Shown in pieces: positions 38,102-45,420 of a stretch of DNA of 64,000 nt. Numbering within the stretch: the stretch's first letter is position 1; the number at the start of each line of letters is the position of its first letter. The DNA comes from Streptococcus pneumoniae (GTDB taxonomy: Bacteria; Bacillota; Bacilli; Lactobacillales; Streptococcaceae), in assembly GCF_001457635.1 (NCBI RefSeq), contig NZ_LN831051.1, positions 310,001-374,000 of the forward strand, read 5' to 3'. The notes below the pieces were generated by a model. That model had not been told where the DNA came from. It saw only the letters and a list, made by a program, of their open reading frames with translations, and made no database searches. The position numbers were made by a program, and so were the translations under genes.

Positions 38102-38476
38102 TTACCACAAGGCGTTTAAATTTGGGTCTCTCCTATTTACATCATTATTGGCCCAGATTGTTGTAATAGCATTGCCAATTGACATCCAAGCTGCAAATCC
38201 ATTAATAGCAGACAGTGCAAATCCTGCCACTCTATTTGCAACTCGTACCCCAACATATCTTGCAGCTGCTCCAGCAATTGCGCTTGTAACTCGCCGCAAA
38301 CCATAATTACGAATATAATTTCTAACTAGACTGATTGCTCCTCCACCTAAGACATCATTAAAAGCTATATTAATGGCTGTTGCAACAGGCCATCTCGGAA
38401 TAGAAAATCCCCCATCAAAATACATCATCTCTTCTTGCTCAAGAGCAACATAATTATTTGGTAATACGAGTTCCAT
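38102..38476 (-). CDS. Double-glycine peptide with MELVLPNNYV leader (bacteriocin-like)
   Basis: A 124-residue peptide. The leader MELVLPNNYVALEQEEMMYF ends DGG at residue 23. The mature part has Ala/Gly/Val-rich helices (AIAGAAARYVGVRVANRVAG) and a polar C-terminus. Ribosome site AGGAG. It heads an operon to 35858 behind a leader region conserved at three sites. The leader recalls RtgAB-type substrates (from memory). It probably acts as a bacteriocin, possibly paired with the peptide at 36583. Confidence 0.75.
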   Translation of the reverse strand: MELVLPNNYVALEQEEMMYFDGGFSIPRWPVATAINIAFNDVLGGGAISLVRNYIRNYGLRRVTSAIAGAAARYVGVRVANRVAGFALSAINGFAAWMSIGNAITTIWANNDVNRRDPNLNALW

Positions 38477-38640
38477 TTATTTTCTCCTTTTTTATTAAGC
38501 ATAGTTAGGATGGTTTCCTAACAAGTGATTGTCGACTGTGTTTATAGTACTTAGTTACCTAAATAAGATATCCTTTCTCTACCTTATTTGTTTTTATAGG
38601 TTACCTAAGGTTTAAAACCAATTATTGCTTGAAACTTAAC
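38477..38640 (-). promoter_or_regulatory. Conserved upstream region of peptide operon, copy B
   Basis: It contains the inverted repeat GTTAGGA-N5-TCCTAAC (38504-38522) followed by ATGCTTAATAAAAAAGGAG, and upstream TTAGGTAACTAAGTACTATAA. The same blocks occur at 41957-42090 and in decayed form at 35723-35800. It may be a promoter with an operator or a leader hairpin. Confidence 0.6.
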
Positions 38641-38695
38641 AGTTCTAAACCACTAGCAATAAATGATTGCGAACTCACTAATACTATTTCAAAAT

Positions 38696-38872
38696 TTATT
38701 TTTTTTGACTTAGTAACGCAATTCCAATTAGCAATACACCTATTATAAATAAAAGTATTTCCCAAAATTTATTATCCGTGTTAATGAGAGGTATAAGATA
38801 CATACTGACTAATATGCAACTTGCCCCTATAATAGCAAATGTTATTCTAGTTTTATCTCCTAATTGAAACAT
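38696..38872 (-). CDS. Small two-helix membrane protein
   Basis: A 58-residue product starting MFQLGDKTRITFAIIG, with two hydrophobic helices separated by INTDNKFW and ending SQKK. The ribosome site AGGG lies 8 bases upstream of ATG 38872. It overlaps the small gene ending at 38853 by 20 bases in another frame. It fits the pattern of small immunity-like proteins in this island. Confidence 0.6.
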   Translation of the reverse strand: MFQLGDKTRITFAIIGASCILVSMYLIPLINTDNKFWEILLFIIGVLLIGIALLSQKK

Positions 38873-39020
38873 GTTTGATCCCTATATACACTTCAAGCAA
38901 AAGTTGGATTTCTGAAATAGCTAAAGATAAAGATAATGGTTGCGAGCTATTTAAACTATCATCAATATTCTGCTCGATTAAAACAAAGTCTGGTCTTACC
39001 TCTAAAATTTTCTTTAACAT
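38853..39020 (-). CDS. Small acidic protein overlapping its neighbours
   Basis: A 55-residue frame starting MLKKILEVRPDFVLIEQN. Its ATG (39020) overlaps the stop of the membrane gene at 39014, and its end overlaps the start of the next small gene. These overlaps suggest translational coupling, but composition alone cannot prove that it is expressed. No family is recognised. Confidence 0.42.
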   Translation of the reverse strand: MLKKILEVRPDFVLIEQNIDDSLNSSQPLSLSLAISEIQLLLEVYIGIKHVSIRR

Positions 39021-39829
39021 TGATTCATATTTATTTTTTCATTATAATGCCGTAAATATAGATTTAATTTTATAACATCCAACATACCATAAAGTGATAT
39101 TGGATGATTTATTTTTTTAAATCGCTTAACTTCTAATAAATCAATTTGTTCACGCACGCTCTCTGAAAGATATGGCTTGATCAAACTGATATAAGATAAA
39201 GCCACGCATGGCAACTCAGATTTTGATTGCAATTTCCAAATTTCATGATAATCCTGAAGATTAAACTCACAATTCTTCTTAGATTCCAGTATTGTTAGTA
39301 CCTTTGATTTTAACAGAAATAATTGCTGATTCTCAATTCTATAAAGTTTTTGTACTAATGCTATGATAATAGAAAATGGAATAAGAGGCAAAAGCAACGG
39401 TTTGTCATACACAAAAGTAAAGAAAAAATAGTATGAAATTAGTGTTGTAAAGTACAAGAAGTAGTAAAATTTAAACAGATTCTTAGTTGTTTGACTCTCC
39501 TTATAAAACACTGCTATTCCTGGACTAAATCCCATTAGTTGGTGAAAGAGAATTCGATAGTATTTCCTAGCTCCTATAATGATCACAAATATAAAATAAA
39601 AATAAATTGGTCTTAATTTACAAAAGATTGAGGAAACTAGTAATAGCAAAGTATGTAAGCATTGAGACAAAATATAGAATAACGGTATCGCCAATACAAA
39701 GGTTAAGATGGCATGAGAGGGAGTTCCTAAGATGTCCAATTTTATAAATACTGGGCTGACACAAAATATCGTGCTTATAAGTAGTAAAATCATTAAAATT
39801 GTGTCAAAAAAATAACGTTTATTTTTCAT
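39014..39829 (-). CDS. Membrane protein with soluble C-terminal half, peptide-island type
   Basis: A 271-residue protein with about five membrane segments in residues 8-165 and a soluble C-terminal half of about 100 residues (LEVKRFKKINHPISLYGMLD). It shares layout with the proteins at 36992-37894 and 40144-41202. No catalytic motif is visible. It follows the remnant of a peptide gene (39880-39979), as the other copies follow intact ones. Function unknown. Confidence 0.58.
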   Translation of the reverse strand: MKNKRYFFDTILMILLLISTIFCVSPVFIKLDILGTPSHAILTFVLAIPLFYILSQCLHTLLLLVSSIFCKLRPIYFYFIFVIIIGARKYYRILFHQLMGFSPGIAVFYKESQTTKNLFKFYYFLYFTTLISYYFFFTFVYDKPLLLPLIPFSIIIALVQKLYRIENQQLFLLKSKVLTILESKKNCEFNLQDYHEIWKLQSKSELPCVALSYISLIKPYLSESVREQIDLLEVKRFKKINHPISLYGMLDVIKLNLYLRHYNEKINMNQC

Positions 39830-39879
39830 TTAGTCTACTTTCCATTGTTAAATAATACTACTGCTAACACCAAGCCAAC

Positions 39880-39979
39880 TTAGCACATTGCATCACCTAA
39901 TCCTGTGCTACTTGCCCATAATCCTTTAATGTTTCTACTAAAATTATTCCAATCTCCCCCATCAAGATAGCTTATTTAT
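39880..39979 (-). pseudogene. Remnant of a double-glycine peptide gene
   Basis: The minus-strand frame SYLDGGDWNNFSRNIKGLW continues to a TAA at 39882-39880. It resembles the MMYLDGG cleavage region of the intact genes but lacks the first 18 leader residues and the helical part. A second piece further downstream in another frame (VGLVLAVVLFNNGK) may be its C-terminal end. The rest of 39830-40143 is non-coding. Confidence 0.5.
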
Positions 39980-40143
39980 CCTAGACAACGCCTACTGCAA
40001 CAGTATAAATAAGATTCATCAGCCATCTTTTCTGGCAATCATATGGGTAGCCTAATGATATTTCTAGTTACTCAAAAATATCTAGCTATACTAGAGTTAT
40101 TTCTAATCCCTAGGACACTTGTTAATCCAAATGTAACAAATTT

Positions 40144-41202
40144 TCACCTCTTAATAGGACTCTTTCTGGAAAAAATATAAGGTCTATCTTTATAAAAAAA
40201 TCTATCATATTGGGATGGCATGCATCTGGAATTTAAACAAGCTATAAATTCATTTATAACTACTATTTGTTTAGAGGCAACAGCATCTTGTATACCGCCC
40301 TCGAAAGAACCATCTTGTAATTCCGAAATATTTCTGTTTAAATATTGTTTTGACAAATCTCCTAATGCTTCATTATCGTAAATGATTCCCAAAAATCCAA
40401 CCTTATATAGTAAATAATTTAAACTTACAAAGTAATTGAATCCCATAGTATATTTTTCTTTATAAAGCAAAGGTAAAACTTTATAAAAAATATCTAAGTC
40501 AACCTCACTCTGATTCTGAAGCAAGTAGGAGTCAAGTAAATTTTCAAAAATAGCTAACAATATGATTGGTGTAAGGTTTTTGTATTCACATGTCAAGTAT
40601 TCCGAGTATCGTGCAGATGATATTTCTTTTATATAACTTTTTGAAAGCAAGATTTTTTCAAATTCATCATCTATTATTAATCTTCTATTTCCAATCCAAG
40701 CAGTATTACCACCCAAATAAGATTGTGCAAATATCAATATGTAAGAAAACATGAACGTAAATACTGAAAGAGGTAGAATTCTATGCGTAAAAAAATAGAC
40801 GATAATGGTAGCCAGGAGTAAAGCTATCTCTCGTGACAATCGAATTCTTTTCAGCATCTTTTTTAACAGCCCGTAAGGTTGTCCTTGGCAATATTCTTGA
40901 ACTAAATTAATCGGAATGACATCTCTCACCATTTCTGGAAAGTAGAGTAAGTTTATAGGTTGAAATCTCCAGCTCCCATCATAAGTAAATGGATATAGAA
41001 CCAAATACTTAAAAGATTTTTTTCTTATAAACTTAATTATCACAATATGAATGACTGTTCCAATGAAGTATATTAAATATAAAAGTAAAACCGCCATCAA
41101 TATACTTACAAAAATCCCCTTGGACTCAATCAATGGAAAATAAAATATTGCAACTAGAAGCGAATAAAGTCCCGCTAATAAATATTTCTGATCATCTTTC
41201 AT
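40144..41202 (-). CDS. Large membrane protein of the peptide island
   Basis: A 352-residue protein. Membrane segments lie at about residues 8-25, 30-55 and 120-160; the C-terminal 180 residues are soluble with helical repeats (LLDSYLLQNQSEVDLDIFYK). It starts MKDDQKYLLAGLYS at 41202, and the ribosome site is weak. It is separated from the upstream peptide gene by an insertion-sequence end remnant. No family recognised; layout parallels the two other membrane proteins here. Confidence 0.58.
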   Translation of the reverse strand: MKDDQKYLLAGLYSLLVAIFYFPLIESKGIFVSILMAVLLLYLIYFIGTVIHIVIIKFIRKKSFKYLVLYPFTYDGSWRFQPINLLYFPEMVRDVIPINLVQEYCQGQPYGLLKKMLKRIRLSREIALLLATIIVYFFTHRILPLSVFTFMFSYILIFAQSYLGGNTAWIGNRRLIIDDEFEKILLSKSYIKEISSARYSEYLTCEYKNLTPIILLAIFENLLDSYLLQNQSEVDLDIFYKVLPLLYKEKYTMGFNYFVSLNYLLYKVGFLGIIYDNEALGDLSKQYLNRNISELQDGSFEGGIQDAVASKQIVVINEFIACLNSRCMPSQYDRFFYKDRPYIFSRKSPIKR

Positions 41203-41313
41203 TCAAAACACCATATTATTTACTAAGAATACATCAATACAATAGAGCAACTCTGTAAGTCAATATTTGATAAAGCAAAGCTTTAACCCCTTCCCCAGAC
41301 GTTAGCTTTTCTT

Positions 41314-41339
41314 CAACCCACTACAGTTGACAAGGAGCC
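41314..41339 (-). mobile_element. Isolated IS1167-type terminal repeat
   Basis: CAACCCACTACAGTTGACAA continuing GGAGCC matches the right end of IS1167 at 22297-22322 (CTACCCACTACACTTGACAA). No transposase sequence adjoins it. It marks a former insertion and loss between 41202 and 41359. Confidence 0.65.
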
Positions 41340-41358
41340 CAAATTATTGATAAAAACT

Positions 41359-41574
41359 TTAGTCATCATCGTCTCTATAAAAATATTTTCTATACACTCT
41401 TGATAATACCAAAATTAATGCCAATATCATACCAAGAGCTATAATAATAGAATTTATTAGATTTATTTTAGTATATCCAATCACTAGTCCAATAATTGGA
41501 CTAGCAGACATGCTTAGATATAATAAAAATAACAAAAAATGAATTTCACCAATTCCTGCAAAAAAATGTTTCAT
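41359..41574 (-). CDS. Small two-helix membrane protein, MKHFFAGIGEI family
   Basis: A 71-residue protein starting MKHFFAGIGEIHFLLFLLY, two membrane helices (residues 10-30 and 40-60), and an acidic tail DDDD. The ATG at 41574 begins one base after the stop of the peptide gene, so it is coupled. The copy at 35183 shares the N-terminus. Most likely the immunity protein for the upstream peptide, by position. Confidence 0.68.
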   Translation of the reverse strand: MKHFFAGIGEIHFLLFLLYLSMSASPIIGLVIGYTKINLINSIIIALGMILALILVLSRVYRKYFYRDDDD

Positions 41575-41575
41575 T

Positions 41576-41956
41576 TTAAGCAAAAATATAACCATCTAAG
41601 CTACCGTCAGCCCAATCAGCCCCATATGCGATTGCTCCACCTAGTGAAAATCCAGTAACAGTTAGTGCAACGTTTAGTGCAGTATTGACTAAATGGCCAG
41701 CTGCACTACCTACATGTTTAATTATTAAACTACGTAATGTTCTCGTAATAGCCCCTCTATTAGCTGAGATAGCTTTTTTTATCGCATAAGCAGAATAAAT
41801 TGTTGCACCACCACTATAGATGGCCAAACCTACATCCAAAACTGTTGCAAAACTACCTCTACTATTCCACCAGTTACGACCAACACCACCCCCATCAAGA
41901 TACATCATCTCTTCTTGCTCAAGAGCAACATAATTATTTGGTAATACGAGTTCCAT
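41576..41956 (-). CDS. Double-glycine peptide with MELVLPNNYV leader (bacteriocin-like)
   Basis: A 126-residue peptide. The leader MELVLPNNYVALEQEEMMYL ends DGG at residue 23. The mature part has several small-residue helices (YSGGATIYSAYAIKKA, VTGFSLGGAIAYGADWADG). The first 17 codons and the ribosome site are nearly identical in DNA to the gene at 38476, which points to recent duplication or conversion. It would be processed by a peptidase-containing ABC transporter; none is in the window. Confidence 0.76.
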   Translation of the reverse strand: MELVLPNNYVALEQEEMMYLDGGGVGRNWWNSRGSFATVLDVGLAIYSGGATIYSAYAIKKAISANRGAITRTLRSLIIKHVGSAAGHLVNTALNVALTVTGFSLGGAIAYGADWADGSLDGYIFA

Positions 41957-42090
41957 TTATTTTCTCCTTTTTTATTAAGCATGGTTAGGATAGTTTCCTA
42001 ACAAGTGATCGCAGGCTTTGTTTAGTTACCTAAATTAGACTTCCTTCCTTTATCTTATTTTAAATATTTAAAACCAGTTACTGCTTGAAG
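41957..42090 (-). promoter_or_regulatory. Conserved upstream region of peptide operon, copy A
   Basis: It contains GTTAGGA-N5-TCCTAAC at 41984-42002, then ATGCTTAATAAAAAAGGAG, and upstream TTTAGGTAACTAAAC. Relative to copy B the block with GTACTATAA is missing, so the two may differ in promoter strength. Confidence 0.6.
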
Positions 42091-42123
42091 CTTAACAGTT
42101 TACTTAATTCAAATAACAGCTAA

Positions 42124-42288
42124 TCACTGATTCCCTGATTTTATCAAATATACTAATAACAACAATTGTGATACGATCATCATTATAAGAACAACATTTA
42201 ACGAATCAAAGTTTTTCCGAGATAATAATAAAGCAACAGCAAGCAGTATTATTACTAAAGATTGAATAACTACTATTACTCTTAACAT
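42124..42288 (-). CDS. Small two-helix membrane protein after the WGW peptide
   Basis: A 54-residue protein, MLRVIVVIQSLVIILLA, with two hydrophobic helices separated by SRKNFDSLN. The ATG at 42288 follows GGAGG by 6 bases; an in-frame start six codons earlier lacks one. It lies 34 bases after the 28-residue WGW peptide gene and is probably cotranscribed with it. Function unknown. Confidence 0.58.
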   Translation of the reverse strand: MLRVIVVIQSLVIILLAVALLLSRKNFDSLNVVLIMMIVSQLLLLVYLIKSGNQ

Positions 42289-42322
42289 TTTATCCTCCAC
42301 TAACAACTCAAGCTCCCTTACA

Positions 42323-42409
42323 TTATATCGACCAGCCCCATGGAAAGATTATAGCTAGACTAATCAATGATATAATACATACCAGAATACAAAATATTTT
42401 TTTATTCAT
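42323..42409 (-). CDS. 28-residue hydrophobic peptide with C-terminal Trp-Gly-Trp (RtgS-like pheromone candidate)
   Basis: A 28-codon frame behind AGGAG. It starts MNKKIFCILVCII and ends IIFPWGWSI. A Lys-rich start, a hydrophobic core and a Trp-X-Trp end are the features reported for RtgS pheromones of the Rgg/RtgR system in pneumococcus (from memory). It lies next to an Rgg C-terminal fragment on the other strand, as expected for a pheromone beside its regulator. No intact regulator is in this locus, so function is uncertain. Confidence 0.62.
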   Translation of the reverse strand: MNKKIFCILVCIISLISLAIIFPWGWSI

Positions 42410-42719
42410 ACTTTTTCTCCTATCTTTATTTTCTACCTACATAGTACCTCTTATTAAGCTCATTTTAAAATTACGTTAACTTTTTTCACGAAAAGGAGAA
42501 AATTATGCGTTATTATTATGGATAGCGCTTTCAAATTTTTAAACTCCTATCCCGTCCTTTTATCTATATAATAAGCATAAGCGAAAATATAATAACTGTC
42601 AAGTATCTGAAGTGAATTTTATAAAAAAATTACAAGCCAAATTTGTAAAGTTTACACTAAGCCGCTAGGGCAATCGTCTATCAGAATGTCCGTTTATTTG
42701 TCAATAATCCGAGAAAATC

Positions 42720-43040
42720 TTGCAACGCTTAGAAGTCTATAAAAACTATCAACATTTATATGACTTGCGAATAGCAATCCTGCTCAACCTTTCCACACTC
42801 TATCTATACAATCAAGATAAAAACATGTGTAAGCAAATCTGCTACACTTTACTAGAGGACGCCAAGAATAAGAAAAGCTACGATAGGCTGGCTATCTGCT
42901 ATGTCCGTATTGGGATTTGTACAGACGATTCTAAACTTATCCAAAAAGGGTTCTCACTCCTAGAGCTGACCGAGGAAACTTCTATGCTGTCTCATCTCAA
43001 AAAAGAAGTAGAGACCCATTATCAACCAAAGAAATTATAA
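42720..43040 (+). pseudogene. Rgg-family regulator, C-terminal fragment (copy 1)
   Basis: About 106 residues (QRLEVYKNYQHLYDL, IQKGFSLLELTEETS) match the helical C-terminal part of Rgg/MutR regulators. There is no helix-turn-helix and no proper start; a stop lies just upstream in frame. The fragment differs from the copy at 48289 in only a few residues. It may be what is left of the regulator for the neighbouring WGW peptide. Confidence 0.72.
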
Positions 43041-43044
43041 AAAA

Positions 43045-43069
43045 AGTCGAGGGATTTCCTCGACTCTTT
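43045..43069. terminator. GTCGAGG hairpin in the left repeat
   Basis: GTCGAGG pairs with CCTCGAC around GATTT, with T on the + side and A on the minus side (T on minus-strand reading). Same as the hairpin at 48613-48636. Confidence 0.65.
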
Positions 43070-43121
43070 ACATATTATTTGTTCGTTAGTTCTTAATACC
43101 AGCCATTGTTAAGCCAGAAGT

Positions 43122-43320
43122 TTTTAGCTCTGCCAAGCCACATAGTGTGTTTACTACTATGTGTCCATGTCACCATGAATCGCCGAACGATTTAACGAGA
43201 AAGTATGACTTTTACGTTTATCCCAACTCAATTATGACATTTTTTTCAAAAGTCAATATATCTCACTTTTTCAACGACAAGAAAGAGGCTACCAATCGAC
43301 CAACCTCTTATTCTGAACCC
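43122..43320 (+). repeat. Dispersed repeat, copy without RUP
   Basis: The counterpart of 34853-35160: AGCCACATAGTGTG, ACTACTATGTGTCCATG, TATCCCAACTCAATTATGAC, GACAAGAAAGAGGCT, CAACCTCT. It joins directly onto the LysM-gene tail of the long repeat and runs to the truncated argG. Confidence 0.75.
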
Positions 43321-43329
43321 ATCACTCCA

Positions 43330-43749
43330 TCACTTTTTAGCTTCATTCGCTTTCTTAGCGACTGCAATCTGGTATTCGACTTGGTCATTCCCCTTACCGG
43401 TACAGCCATGAGCAATTGTAGTCGCTCCTGTCTGATGCGCTATTTCAACTAATTTTTTAGAAATAAGAGGGCGGCTCAAGGCAGATACCAAGGGGTACTT
43501 TTGTTCATAATAGGCATGTGACTGAAGAGCCACTAGCACATAATCTGTAGCAAATTCGTCCTTGACATCAATGACATAAGATTCGACTGCCCCAACCTTG
43601 AGAGCCTTATCATGGATGAAGTCTAAGTCTTTCCCTTCACCCACATCCATACAAACTGAAACAACATCATAGTCTTTCTTTAACCAGGTAATAGCAACTG
43701 ATGTGTCCAAACCGCCAGAATAGGCCAAAATTACTTTTTCTTTACTCAT
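43330..43749 (-). pseudogene. argG: Argininosuccinate synthase, truncated
   Basis: The start ATG at 43749 gives [20 protein letters not shown], the ATP motif of ArgG. The frame follows the family to [12 protein letters not shown] at about residue 120, then ends [16 protein letters not shown]. Complete ArgG has about 400 residues, so aspartate-binding and most catalytic parts are missing. The break point abuts the dispersed repeat. Arginine synthesis through this gene is not possible. Confidence 0.88.
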
Positions 43750-43765
43750 GTTCTTTTCCTTCTTT

Positions 43766-44572
43766 CTATTTTTCAATGGATGCTTTAAAGGCATCCTCAA
43801 TGAGTTTGTCTAATTCCCCAGACTCCTTCAACTTTTGAATGGTTTTATCGACTGCCTCTTTCAATTCCTTGCTATCTTTTTTCATGGCTACCGCGTAGGA
43901 ATCATCTTGCTCTTTTTCAAAATTGAGGTCTGCGATTGCTAAATCAGGATTATTTTCCACAAATCCCTTGGAAACAGGTTCTTCAAAGATAACGGCATCC
44001 ACTTGTCCTGATTTTAAATCTGTGATTAAATTCCCATTTTTAGGCAGAGATACGAGGGAAGAATTTTGTAGCAAATCTTTCGCCATCGTCTCTTGAATCG
44101 AACCTTTCTGCGCTCCAACCTTTTTCTGCGCCAAGTCGTTTACAGACTGATAAGTAGTCAAGTCAGATTTTTTGACAATGAGTTTATTTTTTGCAGTATA
44201 GTAGGGAATGGAAAAGTCAAACACCTTGCTCCGTTCATCTGTCTTAGAAACACCTGATATGGCAAGGTCGGCTTTTCCTGATTGAACACTAGCCAGTACA
44301 TTATCAAAACTCATGGGAGATAGTTCCAATTCGACACCTAGTTCTGTTGCGATAGCCTTGGCTAATTCGATATCTGAACCCACAATCTGATTTTTCCCAT
44401 CAACCACTTTTTGGTATTCAAATGGAGCAAAATCTGGATTGAGGGCTACAACCAATTTTCCTTTGGACTTGATGGCTTCAATTCCAGCCGATTGATTGTT
44501 GCTACAAGCAAATAGTAGGGGGAGCATCACTAAACCAAACATCGTCATCAACACCTTCTTCATCTTATTCAT
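43766..44572 (-). CDS. Amino-acid ABC transporter substrate-binding lipoprotein
   Basis: A 268-residue family 3 binding protein. The ATG at 44572 opens [15 protein letters not shown], and the lipobox is LLFAC near residue 21. The mature part includes [30 protein letters not shown] and [20 protein letters not shown], typical of Arg/His/polar amino acid receptors. It lies 16 bases upstream of the argG fragment and may have been an arginine-related unit. No permease adjoins it. Confidence 0.88.
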   Translation of the reverse strand: MNKMKKVLMTMFGLVMLPLLFACSNNQSAGIEAIKSKGKLVVALNPDFAPFEYQKVVDGKNQIVGSDIELAKAIATELGVELELSPMSFDNVLASVQSGKADLAISGVSKTDERSKVFDFSIPYYTAKNKLIVKKSDLTTYQSVNDLAQKKVGAQKGSIQETMAKDLLQNSSLVSLPKNGNLITDLKSGQVDAVIFEEPVSKGFVENNPDLAIADLNFEKEQDDSYAVAMKKDSKELKEAVDKTIQKLKESGELDKLIEDAFKASIEK

Positions 44573-44672
44573 AACAAAGTCTCCTTTATGTTTATTCTTT
44601 TTGGTTGTATAAATAATACACCTATCTTCATCCTTTGTCAAGCCTAAATTGGAAAAATTTTCAATTTGAAAC

Positions 44673-44713
44673 AAAAAAACCTAGAAATACTACATAAAAA
44701 TGTCATTTCTAGG
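44673..44713 (-). terminator. Terminator of the lactococcin 972-type operon
   Basis: CCTAGAAAT pairs with ATTTCTAGG, and on the minus strand TTTTTTTG follows. It lies 66 bases after the ATPase stop. Confidence 0.85.
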
Positions 44714-44778
44714 CGTATTTATGCTATTCCTCTCTGAAAAACATGAGTATTCAGTCAGTCAAAAAGAGCTGAACAAAC

Positions 44779-45420
44779 TCATTTCCCCTCGCCCAATTCA
44801 ATGATCCGATGACATTGTTGGGCTACATAAGCATCGTGGGTCACAATAATGACTGTTTTCCCCTCGCGATTCATCTCTAAGAGAAACTTCAAGACCAAAT
44901 CTCTATTTTCAGGATCTAGCGAACCTGTTGGTTCATCGGCTAAAATCAGCTGGCTGGGTTTTAAGATGGCTCTAGCAACTGCAATTCGTTGTTGTTCGCC
45001 ACCAGACAACTCGGAAACCTTTTGATGCAAAGTAGATGACAAACCTACTCTCTCTAAAATCTCTTCCACCTTTTTGAGCTTGTCTTTCTTAGACAATTTC
45101 ACATATTTCAGCGCCAGCATGAGATTGTACTCGACCGTTTCATCATCAATCAGGGCAAAATTTTGAAACAGATAAGAGATATGTTCACGGATTATTGTTT
45201 GCGACTTAGCAGAATTGACCGCTAGATTTGTCTGACCAAAAATCTCATACCGTCCACTATAATCACCATCTATCAAACCTAATAAATTTAACAAGGTCGA
45301 CTTCCCACTACCACTTTTTCCAACAATAGCTACCAAATCCCCCTGATCAATCCTGAGAGACAAGTGATCCAAAATCACTTTTCCCCCAATGGTTTTGGTA
45401 ATATTTTCCAACTCAATCAT
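44779..45420 (-). CDS. ABC transporter ATP-binding protein of the lactococcin 972-type operon
   Basis: A 213-residue ATPase of the MacB/LolD type. Walker A is GKSGSGKST near residue 35, the signature LSGGEQQR, and Walker B ILADEPTGSLD. Its start overlaps the stop of the upstream membrane protein by 4 bases. With that protein it should form the immunity/export pump for the lactococcin 972-like peptide; such triplets are called streptococcins in pneumococcus (from memory). Confidence 0.88.
   Translation of the reverse strand: MIELENITKTIGGKVILDHLSLRIDQGDLVAIVGKSGSGKSTLLNLLGLIDGDYSGRYEIFGQTNLAVNSAKSQTIIREHISYLFQNFALIDDETVEYNLMLALKYVKLSKKDKLKKVEEILERVGLSSTLHQKVSELSGGEQQRIAVARAILKPSQLILADEPTGSLDPENRDLVLKFLLEMNREGKTVIIVTHDAYVAQQCHRIIELGEGK

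Larger units (their letters stand above)
42517..43128 (+). repeat. Long direct repeat, left copy
   Basis: 612 bases nearly identical to 48092-48696. It runs from TATGGATAGCGCTTTCAAAT through an Rgg C-terminal fragment, a GTCGAGG hairpin and the last codons of a LysM gene (on the minus strand NFWLNNGWY, stop). At its left edge it joins ATGCGTTATTATTATGG behind a good ribosome site, a start now followed by a stop after 7 codons. Confidence 0.9.
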
